A stretch of 64,000 nt of DNA from Acrocarpospora macrocephala (GTDB lineage Bacteria > Actinomycetota > Actinomycetes > Streptosporangiales > Streptosporangiaceae), in NCBI RefSeq assembly GCF_009687865.1, contig NZ_BLAE01000065.1, positions 1 through 64,000 of the forward strand, in the 5' to 3' direction. A program made the translations under genes and the position numbers. Numbering within the stretch: position 1 is the first letter of the stretch; every line of letters begins with the position of its first letter. The notes below the pieces were generated by a model. The model was not told where the DNA came from and searched no databases. It saw nothing but the letters and a program-made list of their open reading frames with translations. This document shows, in pieces, positions 27,962-37,347 of this stretch.

Positions 27962-28750
27962 TCAGCGCCTGCCGCGCACCGCCCAGGCGCGGGCGGTCAG
28001 GGCGATCTGACCGTCGGCCTCGATCGGCAGCCGCGTCCGGATGAGTTCCCGCAGGTCGGCGCGGCGATCCTCGGCCAGGGACACGGCGTAGCCCGGCGCG
28101 GGGCCCTGGCCGCCGAGGAACGGGAGCCAGTAGTCGTCGAAGTCGCGGAATGGGGTGGGCACGTCGATCGCGGACACCTCCACGCCGGCCAGCCCGCCGC
28201 CGGTGAACAGCGAGGCGAGGGCGTCGGGATGGCACAGCGGGAAACGCGTCCCCTCGTAGAGGTCTCGCGCCTGGGGGTCGAGTTCTACGGCGGCGTCCCA
28301 GAAATGCCGGATGAACTGCGCCCCGTCGGCGTAGTCCCACACGTACGCGCCGATCACGCCACCGGTGCGGGTCACCCGGGTCATCTCGGCCACGGCGCGC
28401 TCGGGTTCGGGCACGAAGTTGAGCACGAGGCCGCTGATGGTCGCGTCCATCTCGCCGTCGCCCAGGGGAAGTGCCGTGGCGGTGCCTACCTGGAAGCCGG
28501 CCCGCGGGTCGGTGACATGGGCACGGGCGTGGGCGAGGAAGCCCTCCGACTGATCGATGCCGATCACCCTGGCGGGTGCGGCGAACCTCAGGACGGCCTC
28601 GGTGACCGCCCCGGTCCCGCACCCGACGTCCGCCCACTGGCAGCCGTCCTGGACCTCCAGCCACCGCAGGAAATCCGCCGCCACGAGACGGCTCCACCGC
28701 CCGACATACGGCTCGTACGCGTCCCCCAATGCCCATACCTCAGTGCTCAC
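27962..28750 (-). CDS. Class I SAM-dependent methyltransferase
   Basis: 262 residues. Motif I is WADVGCGTGAVTEAVL, the acidic loop GIDQSEGFL follows, and motif II/III regions are in MDATISGLVLNFVPEPERAV and GGVIGAYVWDY, the UbiE/Methyltransf_11 pattern. Substrate unknown. It stands alone between the chimeric kinase and a 275-base gap; no coupling to either neighbour is evident. Confidence 0.85.
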   Translation of the reverse strand: MSTEVWALGDAYEPYVGRWSRLVAADFLRWLEVQDGCQWADVGCGTGAVTEAVLRFAAPARVIGIDQSEGFLAHARAHVTDPRAGFQVGTATALPLGDGEMDATISGLVLNFVPEPERAVAEMTRVTRTGGVIGAYVWDYADGAQFIRHFWDAAVELDPQARDLYEGTRFPLCHPDALASLFTGGGLAGVEVSAIDVPTPFRDFDDYWLPFLGGQGPAPGYAVSLAEDRRADLRELIRTRLPIEADGQIALTARAWAVRGRR

Positions 28751-28875
28751 AAATCTGACTGTAGATCAGAAATCGTGAACTGTAGTTGGTCTTGAGCTGG
28801 GAGTTCTTGAGCTTCGCCGACTGTTGATCTTCGTCGCTATGGTTCGTGCCGGTCCTGGTCCTTCCGTGCGGTTGG

Positions 28876-28897
28876 CTGCCCCGAGAGGTGGGGGCAG
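28876..28897. terminator. Hairpin in the 28751-29025 gap
   Basis: CTGCCCC and GGGGCAG flank an 8-base loop. The rest of this 275-base gap between divergent genes holds no convincing frame. AAGGA lies just before the membrane-protein ATG at 29026. The hairpin could be a leftover terminator or an operator. Confidence 0.3.
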
Positions 28898-29025
28898 GCC
28901 CCACTCCCAAGTGTCCGGCGCACCCCCGTGACCGGGCGACCGCCGGTGCGGAATGGTGATCGGAGTGACAACCGGCGGACCCGCAGGTCGGCGCGCCGTC
29001 TACACACTCGATCGAAGGAATCTCC

Positions 29026-29889
29026 ATGCGCAGTCCCGCAGCCCCGTCGCGATCCGCAGGTATCTCCGGTCGCGCACTCGCTGTGCTCGTCGCCCTCGCT
29101 GTGGCCCTCGCCGCCGCCTTCGTCATCGCCCCGCGCACGCTGGCGGCGAGCAGGTCGGACGGCGGCTTCGCCGATGAACGCGACCTCATCGAAGCCCTCC
29201 GCGCGGCGTTCGTCGAGTATTGGAGTTCTGGCGACCGGGATTTCTCCCACGGCCTGGAGAGGGTTGTCGATTACTGGTTCCGTTACCACGTGGCCAAGGC
29301 CGTGATCGCTGCGATCTTGCTGATCGTGCTCGTTGCGCTCGGCGCTCTTCTCTGGAAGGCATTCCTGAGGGCCGGCGGTCTCGGGACGGGAAGGAGGGCC
29401 GCCCTCGCGTCGGCCCGCGTTCTTGTCACGATGCTCGCGCTGTTCTCGTTGGTGATGGTGATGGCCAACGTCCAGGGCACAGTAGCGCCCTTCGCCTCGC
29501 TGTTGCCGATGCTGGTGATCGGCGCAACCGACGAAGAACTCGCCGATACGCTCGATCAAGTCAGGCAGCGACTGGCTGACTCCCTGAGCGCGGGTGACCG
29601 AACCCCACCTGCCCTCGAGGTGATGATCAGCGACTTTTCTCGATATCACGTGGCGATGGCCGTGGTTGCTGCGACCCTGGCGGTCGTCCTCATCGGCACG
29701 AGCGTGGTGGTGTGGAAGAGGTTTGCGAGAACGGGGTCGTCCGACAGGCGAACGAAGCGCGCGTTGGGGTCGTCGGGCGTTCTCTTGGCGTTGATGTCAC
29801 TGGTCGTGATCGTTGTCGCGTGGGCGAACGCGACCAACGCGGCAGACCCGGCGCCGGGACTCCTGGCCTTCTTTGAAGGCGGATGGTGA
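29026..29889 (+). CDS. Membrane protein of a two-component operon
   Basis: 287 residues with about five hydrophobic segments: one signal-like N-terminal segment, then two similar halves, each with an acidic extracytoplasmic stretch followed by YHVAKAVIAAILL or YHVAMAVVAATLA and another membrane segment. The internal duplication is clear from FRYHVA and SRYHVA. I do not recognise a named family. It overlaps the kinase gene by 7 bases and is probably an accessory sensor or the output of that system. Confidence 0.75.
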   Translation: MRSPAAPSRSAGISGRALAVLVALAVALAAAFVIAPRTLAASRSDGGFADERDLIEALRAAFVEYWSSGDRDFSHGLERVVDYWFRYHVAKAVIAAILLIVLVALGALLWKAFLRAGGLGTGRRAALASARVLVTMLALFSLVMVMANVQGTVAPFASLLPMLVIGATDEELADTLDQVRQRLADSLSAGDRTPPALEVMISDFSRYHVAMAVVAATLAVVLIGTSVVVWKRFARTGSSDRRTKRALGSSGVLLALMSLVVIVVAWANATNAADPAPGLLAFFEGGW

Positions 29890-31241
29890 CGCACCTCGTG
29901 GGCGATCAGCTGCACGCTCTCCGGCGAGAACACCCGTGGCGGTCGGGTGCCGGGTTCCTCTTCCGCGTGGTGCGTCGTACGGTCGTGGAGTCGCTGTACC
30001 TGCTCACTGCGCCGGTGACCGCCGCGGCTGGGCTGCTACTGGTGCTCGGTGGTCTGTGCGTTGGAACGGTCGGTTTGCTGTTGCCGGGCGGGTCGCCGGT
30101 CGTGGCCGGCGCTCTGGCACCGGTGCGGTGGTTCGCCGACGTGGAACGGTGGCGAATCGCCAAGGTGCGCTCCCCGACCGCCGGGGCGGAGGATGGAGGC
30201 CGGCGGCCGAGACCGAGGGAGACAGCCGACGCGTCCGACCCGGGGTTGTGGCTCGGCGTGGCGCACGCGGTGGTGGCGCTCCCTGTCGCGCTGGTCACCT
30301 CAGTGGTGACGGTGCTGTGGTGGTTCGTCGGCCTCGGTGCCGGCACGTCCGCCCTGCGCAGCCTCTACTCGTCCGCTGGGCCGATGCGGCCCATGACTCT
30401 GAACGTGGGCAGCACCCAGTCCCACATCGCCTTGAGCCTGGGACTGACGTCGCCGACCGAGCGGCTCGCCTTCGGGACCGCGGTCGGCCTGCTGCTGCTG
30501 TTCACCCTGCCGCTGGTAACCCAGGCGTGCGTCGCCGCGCAGGCCGGGCTGGGGCAGATGCTGCTGTCTGACGCATCCGCGTTGCACCGCAGGATCAGCG
30601 GACTTGAGCAGGAGCGGGACACCGCCCGCGCGCAGACCGCCGCCGCGGTGACGGCCGAGGCGACCGCACTGCGCCGGCTCGAACGCGACATCCACGACGG
30701 GCCCCAGCAGCGGCTGGTCCGCCTGGCGATGGAACTGGGCCGCGCCCAGCACCACTTCGACAGCAGACCGGAGGCCGTCCGCGCGGCGCTCGCCGACGCG
30801 ATCGTCCAGACCGAGGAGGCGCTGGACGAGCTACGGGCACTTTCGCGTGGCATCGCCCCGCCGATCCTCGTCGACCGCGGCCTGCGCGAAGCGCTCACCG
30901 CCCTGGCCGCGCGCTCGACCGTACCCGTTGAACTCGATGCCGACCCCCTGAACCGTCGGCTGGACGCTGCCGTCGAGACGGCCGCGTATTTCGTGATCGC
31001 CGAGGCCCTGACCAATGTGGCCAAGCACAGCCACGCCGACCGGTGTGCGATCATACTGCGCCACAGGGAGAGAATCTTGCGGATCTCGGTGACGGACGAC
31101 GGAATGGGCGGCGCGGCGCTGGCCAAGGGACACGGACTGCGAGGGCTGGACGACCGGCTGTACGCGGTCGGCGGCCGACTGTGGGTCACCAGTCCTCACG
31201 ACGGCCCGACGACGATCACTGCGGAACTGCCGTGCTGCTGA
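29883..31241 (+). CDS. Membrane histidine kinase, NarL-type partner
   Basis: 452 residues: membrane segments about 40-70, 125-150 and 196-218; a coiled segment around 232-265; HisKA_3 with RLERDIHDGPQQRLVRLAME (His271); HATPase_c with EALTNVAKHSHAD, DDGMGG and GHGLRGLDDR. The DGPQQR box is typical of actinobacterial kinases with N-terminal PspC-like or sensor membrane domains. Coupled on both sides to the membrane protein and the response regulator. Confidence 0.9.
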   Translation: MVTHLVGDQLHALRREHPWRSGAGFLFRVVRRTVVESLYLLTAPVTAAAGLLLVLGGLCVGTVGLLLPGGSPVVAGALAPVRWFADVERWRIAKVRSPTAGAEDGGRRPRPRETADASDPGLWLGVAHAVVALPVALVTSVVTVLWWFVGLGAGTSALRSLYSSAGPMRPMTLNVGSTQSHIALSLGLTSPTERLAFGTAVGLLLLFTLPLVTQACVAAQAGLGQMLLSDASALHRRISGLEQERDTARAQTAAAVTAEATALRRLERDIHDGPQQRLVRLAMELGRAQHHFDSRPEAVRAALADAIVQTEEALDELRALSRGIAPPILVDRGLREALTALAARSTVPVELDADPLNRRLDAAVETAAYFVIAEALTNVAKHSHADRCAIILRHRERILRISVTDDGMGGAALAKGHGLRGLDDRLYAVGGRLWVTSPHDGPTTITAELPCC

Positions 31242-31912
31242 GCCCGCACGAAACAGCGCGTAGTCCGTTGCGGATCGTCGTGGCCGACGACGCGGTGCTG
31301 CTGCGCGAGGGCTTGGTCCGCCTGCTCGCCGAGGACGGTCATCAGGTGGTGGCCGCAGTCGGTGATGGCCCGGCCCTGGTCGAGGCGGTGCTCAGACACC
31401 GCCCGGACGTATCGGTCGTCGATGTGCGGATGCCGCCGAGCTACACGGACGAGGGCTTGCGCGCGGCGATCACGGCTCGCTCGCAGTTGCCCGGGACCCC
31501 CATGCTGGTGCTCAGCCAGTATGTGGAGGCGTCCTACGCCGGCGATCTGCTCGCGGACGGCTCTGGCGCGGTCGGATACCTGCTGAAGAACCGGGTCGCC
31601 AGGGTCGAGGAGTTTCTGGATGCCCTGGATCAGGTCGCCCGGGGCGCGACGGTGCTCGACCCGCAGGTCGTCGCGCAGTTACTGGCCGGGCAGCGCCGAG
31701 ACAACGCCTTGGGGACGCTGACCGCGCGTGAACGGCAACTCCTAACCCTGATGGCCGAGGGTCACTCCAACACGGCCATCGCCGAGCGGTTGGTGGTCTC
31801 CGCCAGCACGGTGGAAAAGCACATCGGCAATGTTTTCGCCAAGCTCGGCCTACCGCCTGATGACGCCCACCATCGTCGGGTGCTCGCTGTCCTCACCTAC
31901 CTCAGGGCCTGA
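31232..31912 (+). CDS. NarL-family response regulator
   Basis: 226 residues: receiver with VVADDAVLLREGL, phosphoacceptor Asp64 in SVVDVRMPP, and Lys in GYLLKNRV; LuxR HTH with LTARERQLLTLMAEGHSN and STVEKHIGNVFAKLGL. GTG start overlapping the kinase stop by 10 bases; a TTG at 31268 is an alternative that would trim the unusual N-terminal tail. Third gene of the operon. Confidence 0.9.
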   Translation: MLLSPHETARSPLRIVVADDAVLLREGLVRLLAEDGHQVVAAVGDGPALVEAVLRHRPDVSVVDVRMPPSYTDEGLRAAITARSQLPGTPMLVLSQYVEASYAGDLLADGSGAVGYLLKNRVARVEEFLDALDQVARGATVLDPQVVAQLLAGQRRDNALGTLTARERQLLTLMAEGHSNTAIAERLVVSASTVEKHIGNVFAKLGLPPDDAHHRRVLAVLTYLRA

Positions 31913-31985
31913 CAGCTGCCCGTCTGCGAAGTTCACGGCTTCCCTGCGCGAACCGATGGTTAACCCTCGGGTTTGCAGTGTCTCG

Positions 31986-32096
31986 TCAGGTGTTGTTCTT
32001 GGGGTCCTGGAGTAGTTGTCTGACGATCTCGGCGTACCGCATCGCGGTGAAGGGGTTGGCCCCGAAGACCGCAGCCAGGTGGAGAGCGTCGGGGCC
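31986..32096 (-). pseudogene. Possible recombinase or transposase C-terminal remnant
   Basis: A 36-codon minus-strand frame between stops reads DALHLAAVFGANPFTAMRYA and ends in a short basic/acidic tail, resembling the C-terminal tail that often ends actinobacterial tyrosine recombinases. It has no start and no catalytic part. The whole 31913-32308 stretch around it is lower in GC than its neighbours and carries no intact gene, so it looks like a degraded mobile element at the left border of the biosynthetic cluster. Confidence 0.35.
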
Positions 32097-32308
32097 TCAG
32101 CCCAATCCAAACCTCCCCAGATTGTTCACGAAAACCAGAGAACGATCACTCTAGGAAGAAGAGGTTCAGAAATCCTGAAGATCCAACAAAGGGTCGGTTC
32201 GTCGCGGAAGCCGTCCGACCCGCTCACCACCAGGAACGACAGTCCGGCGGGGCTGCTGGCCCGCAGGAGAACCCTGGGGTCTTGGATTTGTCCGAAAAGG
32301 TACGGCGT

Positions 32309-32346
32309 AAGTGGACCTGTGGGTTGCCGCACGGCGGTGCTTTCAT
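32309..32346 (+). promoter_or_regulatory. Cluster promoter P1 (shared box and -10)
   Basis: The box AAGTGGACCTGTG (32309-32321) is followed after 19 bases by TTTCAT (32341-32346). The 13-base box is identical to that of promoter P4 25 kb away. It drives the acyltransferase-MFS-acyltransferase-HAD operon starting at 32376. Confidence 0.7.
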
Positions 32347-32375
32347 GAGGTCGGGATACGACCGGGGGGTGAAGC

Positions 32376-33440
32376 TTGGAAGTCTCGTTCGGCCGGAGCG
32401 TCCGGGGATTGTTCGCGGGCGAGGATGGCGGGGAGTTGTACAGCAGTGATGCCTGGCTGGAGCTTCTTGAGCGGGTGGGCCATGAGCATCGGTATCTGAC
32501 TGTGGCCGACGGTCCGGGCCGCGCGATGGTGCCGGTGTGTGCGGGAGAGCAGGTCAGGTCTGGCCGTTATGCCGTGGGTTATCTGCTCGCCGGCCGGCTG
32601 GCCGCGCGGGAGTGTGTCGTGGCCGCGCCGCAGGCCGGGTATCGCAACGCGCCGAGGCTGGGCGGTGGCGCGACGGCGGCGCTTCTGGCGGGTGGAGTTC
32701 TGGACGCTTTTCCGGATCGGGTGACGATCATCCCCTACGTCAGCAGGGACACCGCCGAGGGCCTGCGGGCCGCCGGTGTCCAGGTGGAACCGCTGGTCAG
32801 CGATGCGTGGCTGACGCTTCCCGGGAATGGGTTCGACGACTACGCGCAGTCCCTCGCGCCGAAGCGGCGGCGTATGGTCCGGGCCGAGATGCGTACCGCG
32901 GCGGAGTCGGGGGTGCGCTATTCCGTCGTGGATCCGATGGATTGCGCGGACGAAGCCGCCGCCCTCTTCGTCGGTCAGATGCGGAAATATGACGCTAACT
33001 ACCGGCGGCCTGCCAGCGACTACGTCGCATACATCAAGGAATGCGCTGGTCTCCTGAAGGGCTTCATGATCACGGCTCGGTTTCGGGGTTCCCTTCTCGG
33101 GTGTGCGGTGTTCTTCTTGCACGGCGGCACGCTCTGGGGGCGAATGCTCGGCATCGATCACCGGCAACCGGCGCACCGGCAGGTCTATTTTCAGCTCGTC
33201 TTCTACCGGGCCATCGAGCTCGCCTACGAGATCGGCGCGAGGGCGCTGCATCTCGGCATCGGCTCCTACGCGGCCAAGACGCAGCGCGGCGCCGTACTGG
33301 AAACGCTGTGGGTGGGTCTGGCCGGGAGGGATCCCGAACTGGTCGCGATCGCCCGCGCCGGCGTGCGCGAACGCCGCCGGGCCGACGCGGCGGAATCGCC
33401 TGGTCAGCAAGGGTCTCCTCCACCGTGCGCGGCTACGTAG
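32376..33440 (+). CDS. FemAB/GNAT-like acyltransferase 1
   Basis: 354 residues with the double-GNAT layout of the FemAB-like (PF13480/PF04339-type) N-acyltransferases: a basic segment FDDYAQSLAPKRRRMVRAEM in the middle and a C-terminal core with YFQLVFYRAIELAYEIGA followed by IGSYAAKTQRG. Relatives transfer aminoacyl or acyl groups to amino sugars, lipids or peptides. TTG start with GGGGGG about eight bases upstream. It overlaps the MFS gene by 16 bases. It is one of four paralogues in the cluster; donor and acceptor cannot be told from sequence. Confidence 0.75.
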   Translation: MEVSFGRSVRGLFAGEDGGELYSSDAWLELLERVGHEHRYLTVADGPGRAMVPVCAGEQVRSGRYAVGYLLAGRLAARECVVAAPQAGYRNAPRLGGGATAALLAGGVLDAFPDRVTIIPYVSRDTAEGLRAAGVQVEPLVSDAWLTLPGNGFDDYAQSLAPKRRRMVRAEMRTAAESGVRYSVVDPMDCADEAAALFVGQMRKYDANYRRPASDYVAYIKECAGLLKGFMITARFRGSLLGCAVFFLHGGTLWGRMLGIDHRQPAHRQVYFQLVFYRAIELAYEIGARALHLGIGSYAAKTQRGAVLETLWVGLAGRDPELVAIARAGVRERRRADAAESPGQQGSPPPCAAT

Positions 33441-34636
33441 GCGTCCTCGCCGGGCCGGTCTTCCGCCGTTACTACGCCGCCCAGTCGGCGTCGATGCTCG
33501 GGGACGCCTTCGCCCCCACGGCGATCGCCCTCTGCCTGGTCGGGACCGGTGACGACGGAGGCTGGCTCAGCGCCTTCCTCGCCGCGGTCACCCTGCCGCG
33601 CCTGGTCGTCACGCTGATCGGCGGCGTCCTGGGGGACGCGCTCCCGAAGCTGCCGCTGCTCATGGCCGGCTTTCTCGCGCGCGGCTGCCTGCAACTCGCC
33701 ACCGGCCTGCTGTTCCTCCTCGACGGCCCGCTACCGGCGGCCCTGCTCTGCCAGCTGCTGTACGGCACCGTCGCGAGCATCGTGTTCCCGGTGGGCTTCG
33801 CCTACCTGCCGGTCTGCGTCGGCGAGCGGGAACTCGGCCCGGCCAACGGCCTGCTCGCCAGCACGCTGAACCTCGCGAACATCGTCGGCCCGACGTTCGT
33901 CGCCCTGATCGCCCTGGTCACCCGGGACGCGGCCGTGGCGATAGTCCTGGACGGGATCACCTTCTTCGCCGCCGCGCTGCTGATGCGCGACCTCCCCAGG
34001 GGCGCCGCGACGGGCGGGATCAGCCTGGGCGGCGGGATCGCGAGCCTGCGCGCCGGATGGGACACGCTGCGGCGGGTCCGCTGGCTGCTGCTGGAGACCA
34101 GCGTCTCCGCCTCGATGTTGTTCTTCGTGACGGCGCCGTTCATGGTGTTCGGCCCGTCGCTGGTCGAGTCCCACGGCTCCGGGGCGTGGGCGCTGGTCAT
34201 GACCGCGTTCGGCGTGGGCAGCGTGCTCGGCGGCACGGCGGCGGGAGCGGCCCAACCTTCCCGGCCGGTCCTGTGGGCCGGAGCCGGGTTGGGCCTGCTC
34301 GCCTTCCCGCCGCTGACTCTGGCCCTGGACCAGCCCTTCTGGATCATCTGTGTGGCGGAGGCCGGAGCCGGTGTCGGGATCGCCGCCTATTCGGTGCTGA
34401 TGTCGTCATCGATCCAGGAATCCGTGGAGTCCGGGCTGATGGCCCGGGTCAGCGCGGTCTCCTCGGCCGGATCGTTCGTGCTGTTCCCGCTGGGCCTCCT
34501 GATCGCCCCCGTGGTCGCGGGCGGAACCGGGCAGTCCGGTGTCCTGATATTTGGCGGCTTGTGGGCGGTCGCGGGGACGCTGGTCCTGGTGGCCAGCCGC
34601 GACGTGCGCGCCTACCGCGCGGAGGGCCGGGGGTGA
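33425..34636 (+). CDS. MFS exporter of the cluster
   Basis: 403 residues, about 12 membrane segments, resembling the MFS_3/enterobactin-exporter-like group: an early YYAAQSASMLGDAFAPTAIA segment, GVLGDALPKLPLLMAG (motif A-like) and ASTLNLANIVGPTFVALI. GTG start within the acyltransferase gene, with a 4-base GTGA overlap to the next acyltransferase. Located inside a biosynthetic operon, so it probably exports the product or an intermediate. Confidence 0.85.
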   Translation: MRGYVGVLAGPVFRRYYAAQSASMLGDAFAPTAIALCLVGTGDDGGWLSAFLAAVTLPRLVVTLIGGVLGDALPKLPLLMAGFLARGCLQLATGLLFLLDGPLPAALLCQLLYGTVASIVFPVGFAYLPVCVGERELGPANGLLASTLNLANIVGPTFVALIALVTRDAAVAIVLDGITFFAAALLMRDLPRGAATGGISLGGGIASLRAGWDTLRRVRWLLLETSVSASMLFFVTAPFMVFGPSLVESHGSGAWALVMTAFGVGSVLGGTAAGAAQPSRPVLWAGAGLGLLAFPPLTLALDQPFWIICVAEAGAGVGIAAYSVLMSSSIQESVESGLMARVSAVSSAGSFVLFPLGLLIAPVVAGGTGQSGVLIFGGLWAVAGTLVLVASRDVRAYRAEGRG

Positions 34637-35784
34637 ACTGGACATCGTCGCCGTCGATCGACGCCGTCGCGGAGCGGCTGCTTGAGCGTGAGCTGGAGCG
34701 GTCGGCCGCGTGGCTGCGGGCTGAAGAGAGCAGGGTCGCGGACCGCCAGAGCTACGTGACCGTCCATGCCGAGGACGGTCAGGCGATCGGCATGGCGGCC
34801 TGCTACCTGGTCCCCCGCGCCGGAACGCATCGCGCGTACCAGCCGGCTGAAGTCCTGCTCGGCGCGCGAGCCGAGCAGCTCGCCCGGCGAGGCGAGCTGG
34901 AACGCCTCGCCGCGCTGCGGCGGATCGCCGCGGACCGGTGCGGCGACACGCTGGTCGTCGTGGCGCCGGGTACGGCCACGGCATCGGGCGTGGTCCTCGC
35001 GCATGAGCAGGGGATCGCCGAGACCTTGGTATGCGCGGTGGAGTCGGTCGCGCGATCCTGGGGAGCCACGCATGTGGAGTTCGCCCATCTCCAGGCGACG
35101 GGTCGAGATCGTTGGATCGCGGAGGTCCTCGACGCGCGGGGCTACGCCGACGCGCTGGTCGGCGCCAACGCCGTTCTGGACGTGACGTTCCCCAGCCTGG
35201 ACGCCTACTTCGCCGGTTTCACCGCCAACCGGCGCAAGGTGCTGCGCAAGGAGCGCCGCCGCTATCTCGACGAGGGTCATCGGGTGTCGGCGGGCAGCGG
35301 CCTGACCGACGACCTGGTCCCGCTCCAACTGGAGCGCTACCTGAGGTACGGCTTCGAAGCCGACACTCACGCCGTCCGGGATCGCTTCGCCCGCGCGCGC
35401 ACGATCCCCGGCCTCCAAGTGGTACGGGCGGACAGCCCGGACGGCCCCGCCGGATTCGTCGCCTGCTACCACGACCCGCATCGCTCCCGCCTGGTGCCCC
35501 GGCTGGGCGCCTTCGGCGGCGACCGGGCCGGGGTGTACTTCAATCTCGCGTTCTACGAGCTGATCACCCACGCCATCGAGATCGGCGCACGGTCGATCCA
35601 CTACGGCACGCACTCCTACGAGGCGAAGACCCACCGGGGCTGCCGCCTCGAACGCCTGCACACCCGCGTCCTCGCGCTGGACGGCGACCAGGACTGGCTG
35701 GCGGACGCGGCGGCGCTGCGCGGCGGGCTGGAGGAGTCCGAACTCGCCCGCTTTCACCACCAGAACGGAAACCAGGTTGCCTGA
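34633..35784 (+). CDS. FemAB/GNAT-like acyltransferase 2
   Basis: 383 residues. Same family as the other three: LDAYFAGFTANRRKVLRKER in the middle and YFNLAFYELITHAIEIGA then GTHSYEAKTHRG at the C-terminal core. The N-terminal region reads like the peptidogalycan-type acyltransferases, with EHLQ-type residues replaced by VEFAHLQATGRDRW. GTG start in GTGA overlapping the MFS stop. Overlaps the HAD gene by 8 bases. Confidence 0.75.
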   Translation: MNWTSSPSIDAVAERLLERELERSAAWLRAEESRVADRQSYVTVHAEDGQAIGMAACYLVPRAGTHRAYQPAEVLLGARAEQLARRGELERLAALRRIAADRCGDTLVVVAPGTATASGVVLAHEQGIAETLVCAVESVARSWGATHVEFAHLQATGRDRWIAEVLDARGYADALVGANAVLDVTFPSLDAYFAGFTANRRKVLRKERRRYLDEGHRVSAGSGLTDDLVPLQLERYLRYGFEADTHAVRDRFARARTIPGLQVVRADSPDGPAGFVACYHDPHRSRLVPRLGAFGGDRAGVYFNLAFYELITHAIEIGARSIHYGTHSYEAKTHRGCRLERLHTRVLALDGDQDWLADAAALRGGLEESELARFHHQNGNQVA

Positions 35785-36454
35785 CACGATCACCACGGTG
35801 CTCTTCGACGCCGCCGGAACGCTCTTCGACCTCGACCCCCCGATGGCCCGGCTGATAGCGGACGAGGTGGTTCCAACGACTCAAGCGGAGATCGAGCGCG
35901 CGGTCAGCCTGGTCGGCACGTCCGAGGGCTGGCCCGACGACCAGAGTTCGGCGTCCGCGCGCGTCGCGGCCTGGTCCCACTTCGTCGGAAACGTCCTGCG
36001 CGCGGCCGGTCAGTCACACCCGGAGCCACGGACGATCGCCCAGAAGATCCTGGACCCAACCCGATATGTCCTGTATCCCGAGGCGCGGCCGGTGCTGGAC
36101 CTGCTGACCACCGCCGGTATCAGAATCGCCGTCGTGTCCAATTTCGACGACCTGCTGTACGAGATCCTCGACGCCACCGGCATCACCCGCTATTTCCCGC
36201 TCATCGTGACTTCGTACCGTTTCGGCGCCTACAAGCCCGACGCGTCGATCTTCCGGTACGCACTCGACCAGACGGGCTCACTCCCCCACGAGACACTCCA
36301 CGTGGGCGACTCCCCGTATTCCGACATCGGCGGCGCCACAGCGGCGGGAATTCACGGCGTGCTGGTGGACAGAACCGGCCGGCACTCCTCATTCGCGGGC
36401 ACCCGAATCCCGTCCTTGACCGGCGTGGTGCCGCTTATCAAGATGTCTGGTTAA
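35777..36454 (+). CDS. HAD-superfamily hydrolase
   Basis: 225 residues. Motif I FDAAGTLFDLD has the nucleophile Asp but Ala in place of the second Asp, as in dehalogenase and HDHD3/REG-2-like members; motif II VVSNFD; motif III Lys in YKPDASIF; motif IV HVGDSPYSDIGGA. Missing the general-acid Asp makes a classic phosphatase role less certain. TTG start overlapping the acyltransferase; last gene of the plus-strand operon, and its stop overlaps the convergent phosphotransferase by 4 bases. Confidence 0.85.
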   Translation: MPDTITTVLFDAAGTLFDLDPPMARLIADEVVPTTQAEIERAVSLVGTSEGWPDDQSSASARVAAWSHFVGNVLRAAGQSHPEPRTIAQKILDPTRYVLYPEARPVLDLLTTAGIRIAVVSNFDDLLYEILDATGITRYFPLIVTSYRFGAYKPDASIFRYALDQTGSLPHETLHVGDSPYSDIGGATAAGIHGVLVDRTGRHSSFAGTRIPSLTGVVPLIKMSG

Positions 36455-37347
36455 TGCCAGCCCGCGCCGAGCGTCGTGAGCAACTCGGTGACCCGGGCCG
36501 TCTGCGCTGGAGCCAGATCCGGCCGGGGCGCCACCGAAAGGAAGACCAGGGCGAGCATCACGGCGGCGTCGAGACGGTAGAAGCAGTCGGCGACCCCCTC
36601 CTCCGAGAGGCTGGCTGCGTAGCCCTTGCGGATCAGTGCCTCGTCCAGGCCGTTCTCCGGGATTCTGGCGTATTCCGACATACGCGCCAGCTCCATCCGC
36701 GGGTCGCCGACGAGCGCGTTGGACCAGTCGATGACCGCGCGCACCAGGCCGCCCCGGCAGAGGAGGTTCTGCCGCCGGACGTCCAGGTGCAGCAGGGCGT
36801 GGCGGGCCGGAACCGCGGCGAGCCGCCTGGCGATCGCGGCGGGCGACGGCAGGCCGCCGAGATCCGGCTGGAGCGCTTGGAGGCGGCGGAATCGTTCCGG
36901 CAGCCGTTTGGCGATCAGCTCCGGCAGGGACATGCCGTACTGCAGGACTGGGCAGGGTTCCGGCGCGGGCAGGTCATGCAGGGTGGCCAGCAGAGCACCC
37001 ACCGACGCCCAGTCGGGGTCCCCGTCGTCGGAGGCGACGAATCGGGAGATCAGGACGGGAAGCCCCGTGCCGGTCTGGTGCCGTCCGAGGACCTCCGCGA
37101 CCGGGAAGCCCTGGGGTGCCAGCCACTCGGCCAGCCGCTGCTCCTGGTCGAGCAGGAGTAAGGCTTCGACACCCACGTTGTTCGCCGTGTGGAAGGTGCG
37201 CGCCCGGGGCATCCGGACGACCAGGTCCTCGCCGTCCGGACCGGTGCCCCGGAAGACGAGGAACTCGACCCCGCCGTTCAGCGGCGCCAGCCGTACGATG
37301 CCGAGAGCGGCAGCCAGGCCCGCCAGCTCGGCGGGAACGCCGCTCAC
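36451..37347 (-). CDS. Aminoglycoside/choline-kinase-like phosphotransferase
   Basis: 298 residues with the APH fold: LVVRMPRA with the ATP-binding region, Brenner-type catalytic loop HALLHLDVRRQNLLC and the metal Asp in VIDWSNALVGDP. Such enzymes phosphorylate small hydroxylated substrates for biosynthesis or self-resistance. The GTG at 37347 overlaps the upstream stop by 4 bases (GTGA) and is preferred; an in-frame GTG at 37380 would add 11 residues. Third gene of the CmoA-like/oxygenase operon. Confidence 0.85.
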   Translation of the reverse strand: MSGVPAELAGLAAALGIVRLAPLNGGVEFLVFRGTGPDGEDLVVRMPRARTFHTANNVGVEALLLLDQEQRLAEWLAPQGFPVAEVLGRHQTGTGLPVLISRFVASDDGDPDWASVGALLATLHDLPAPEPCPVLQYGMSLPELIAKRLPERFRRLQALQPDLGGLPSPAAIARRLAAVPARHALLHLDVRRQNLLCRGGLVRAVIDWSNALVGDPRMELARMSEYARIPENGLDEALIRKGYAASLSEEGVADCFYRLDAAVMLALVFLSVAPRPDLAPAQTARVTELLTTLGAGWH

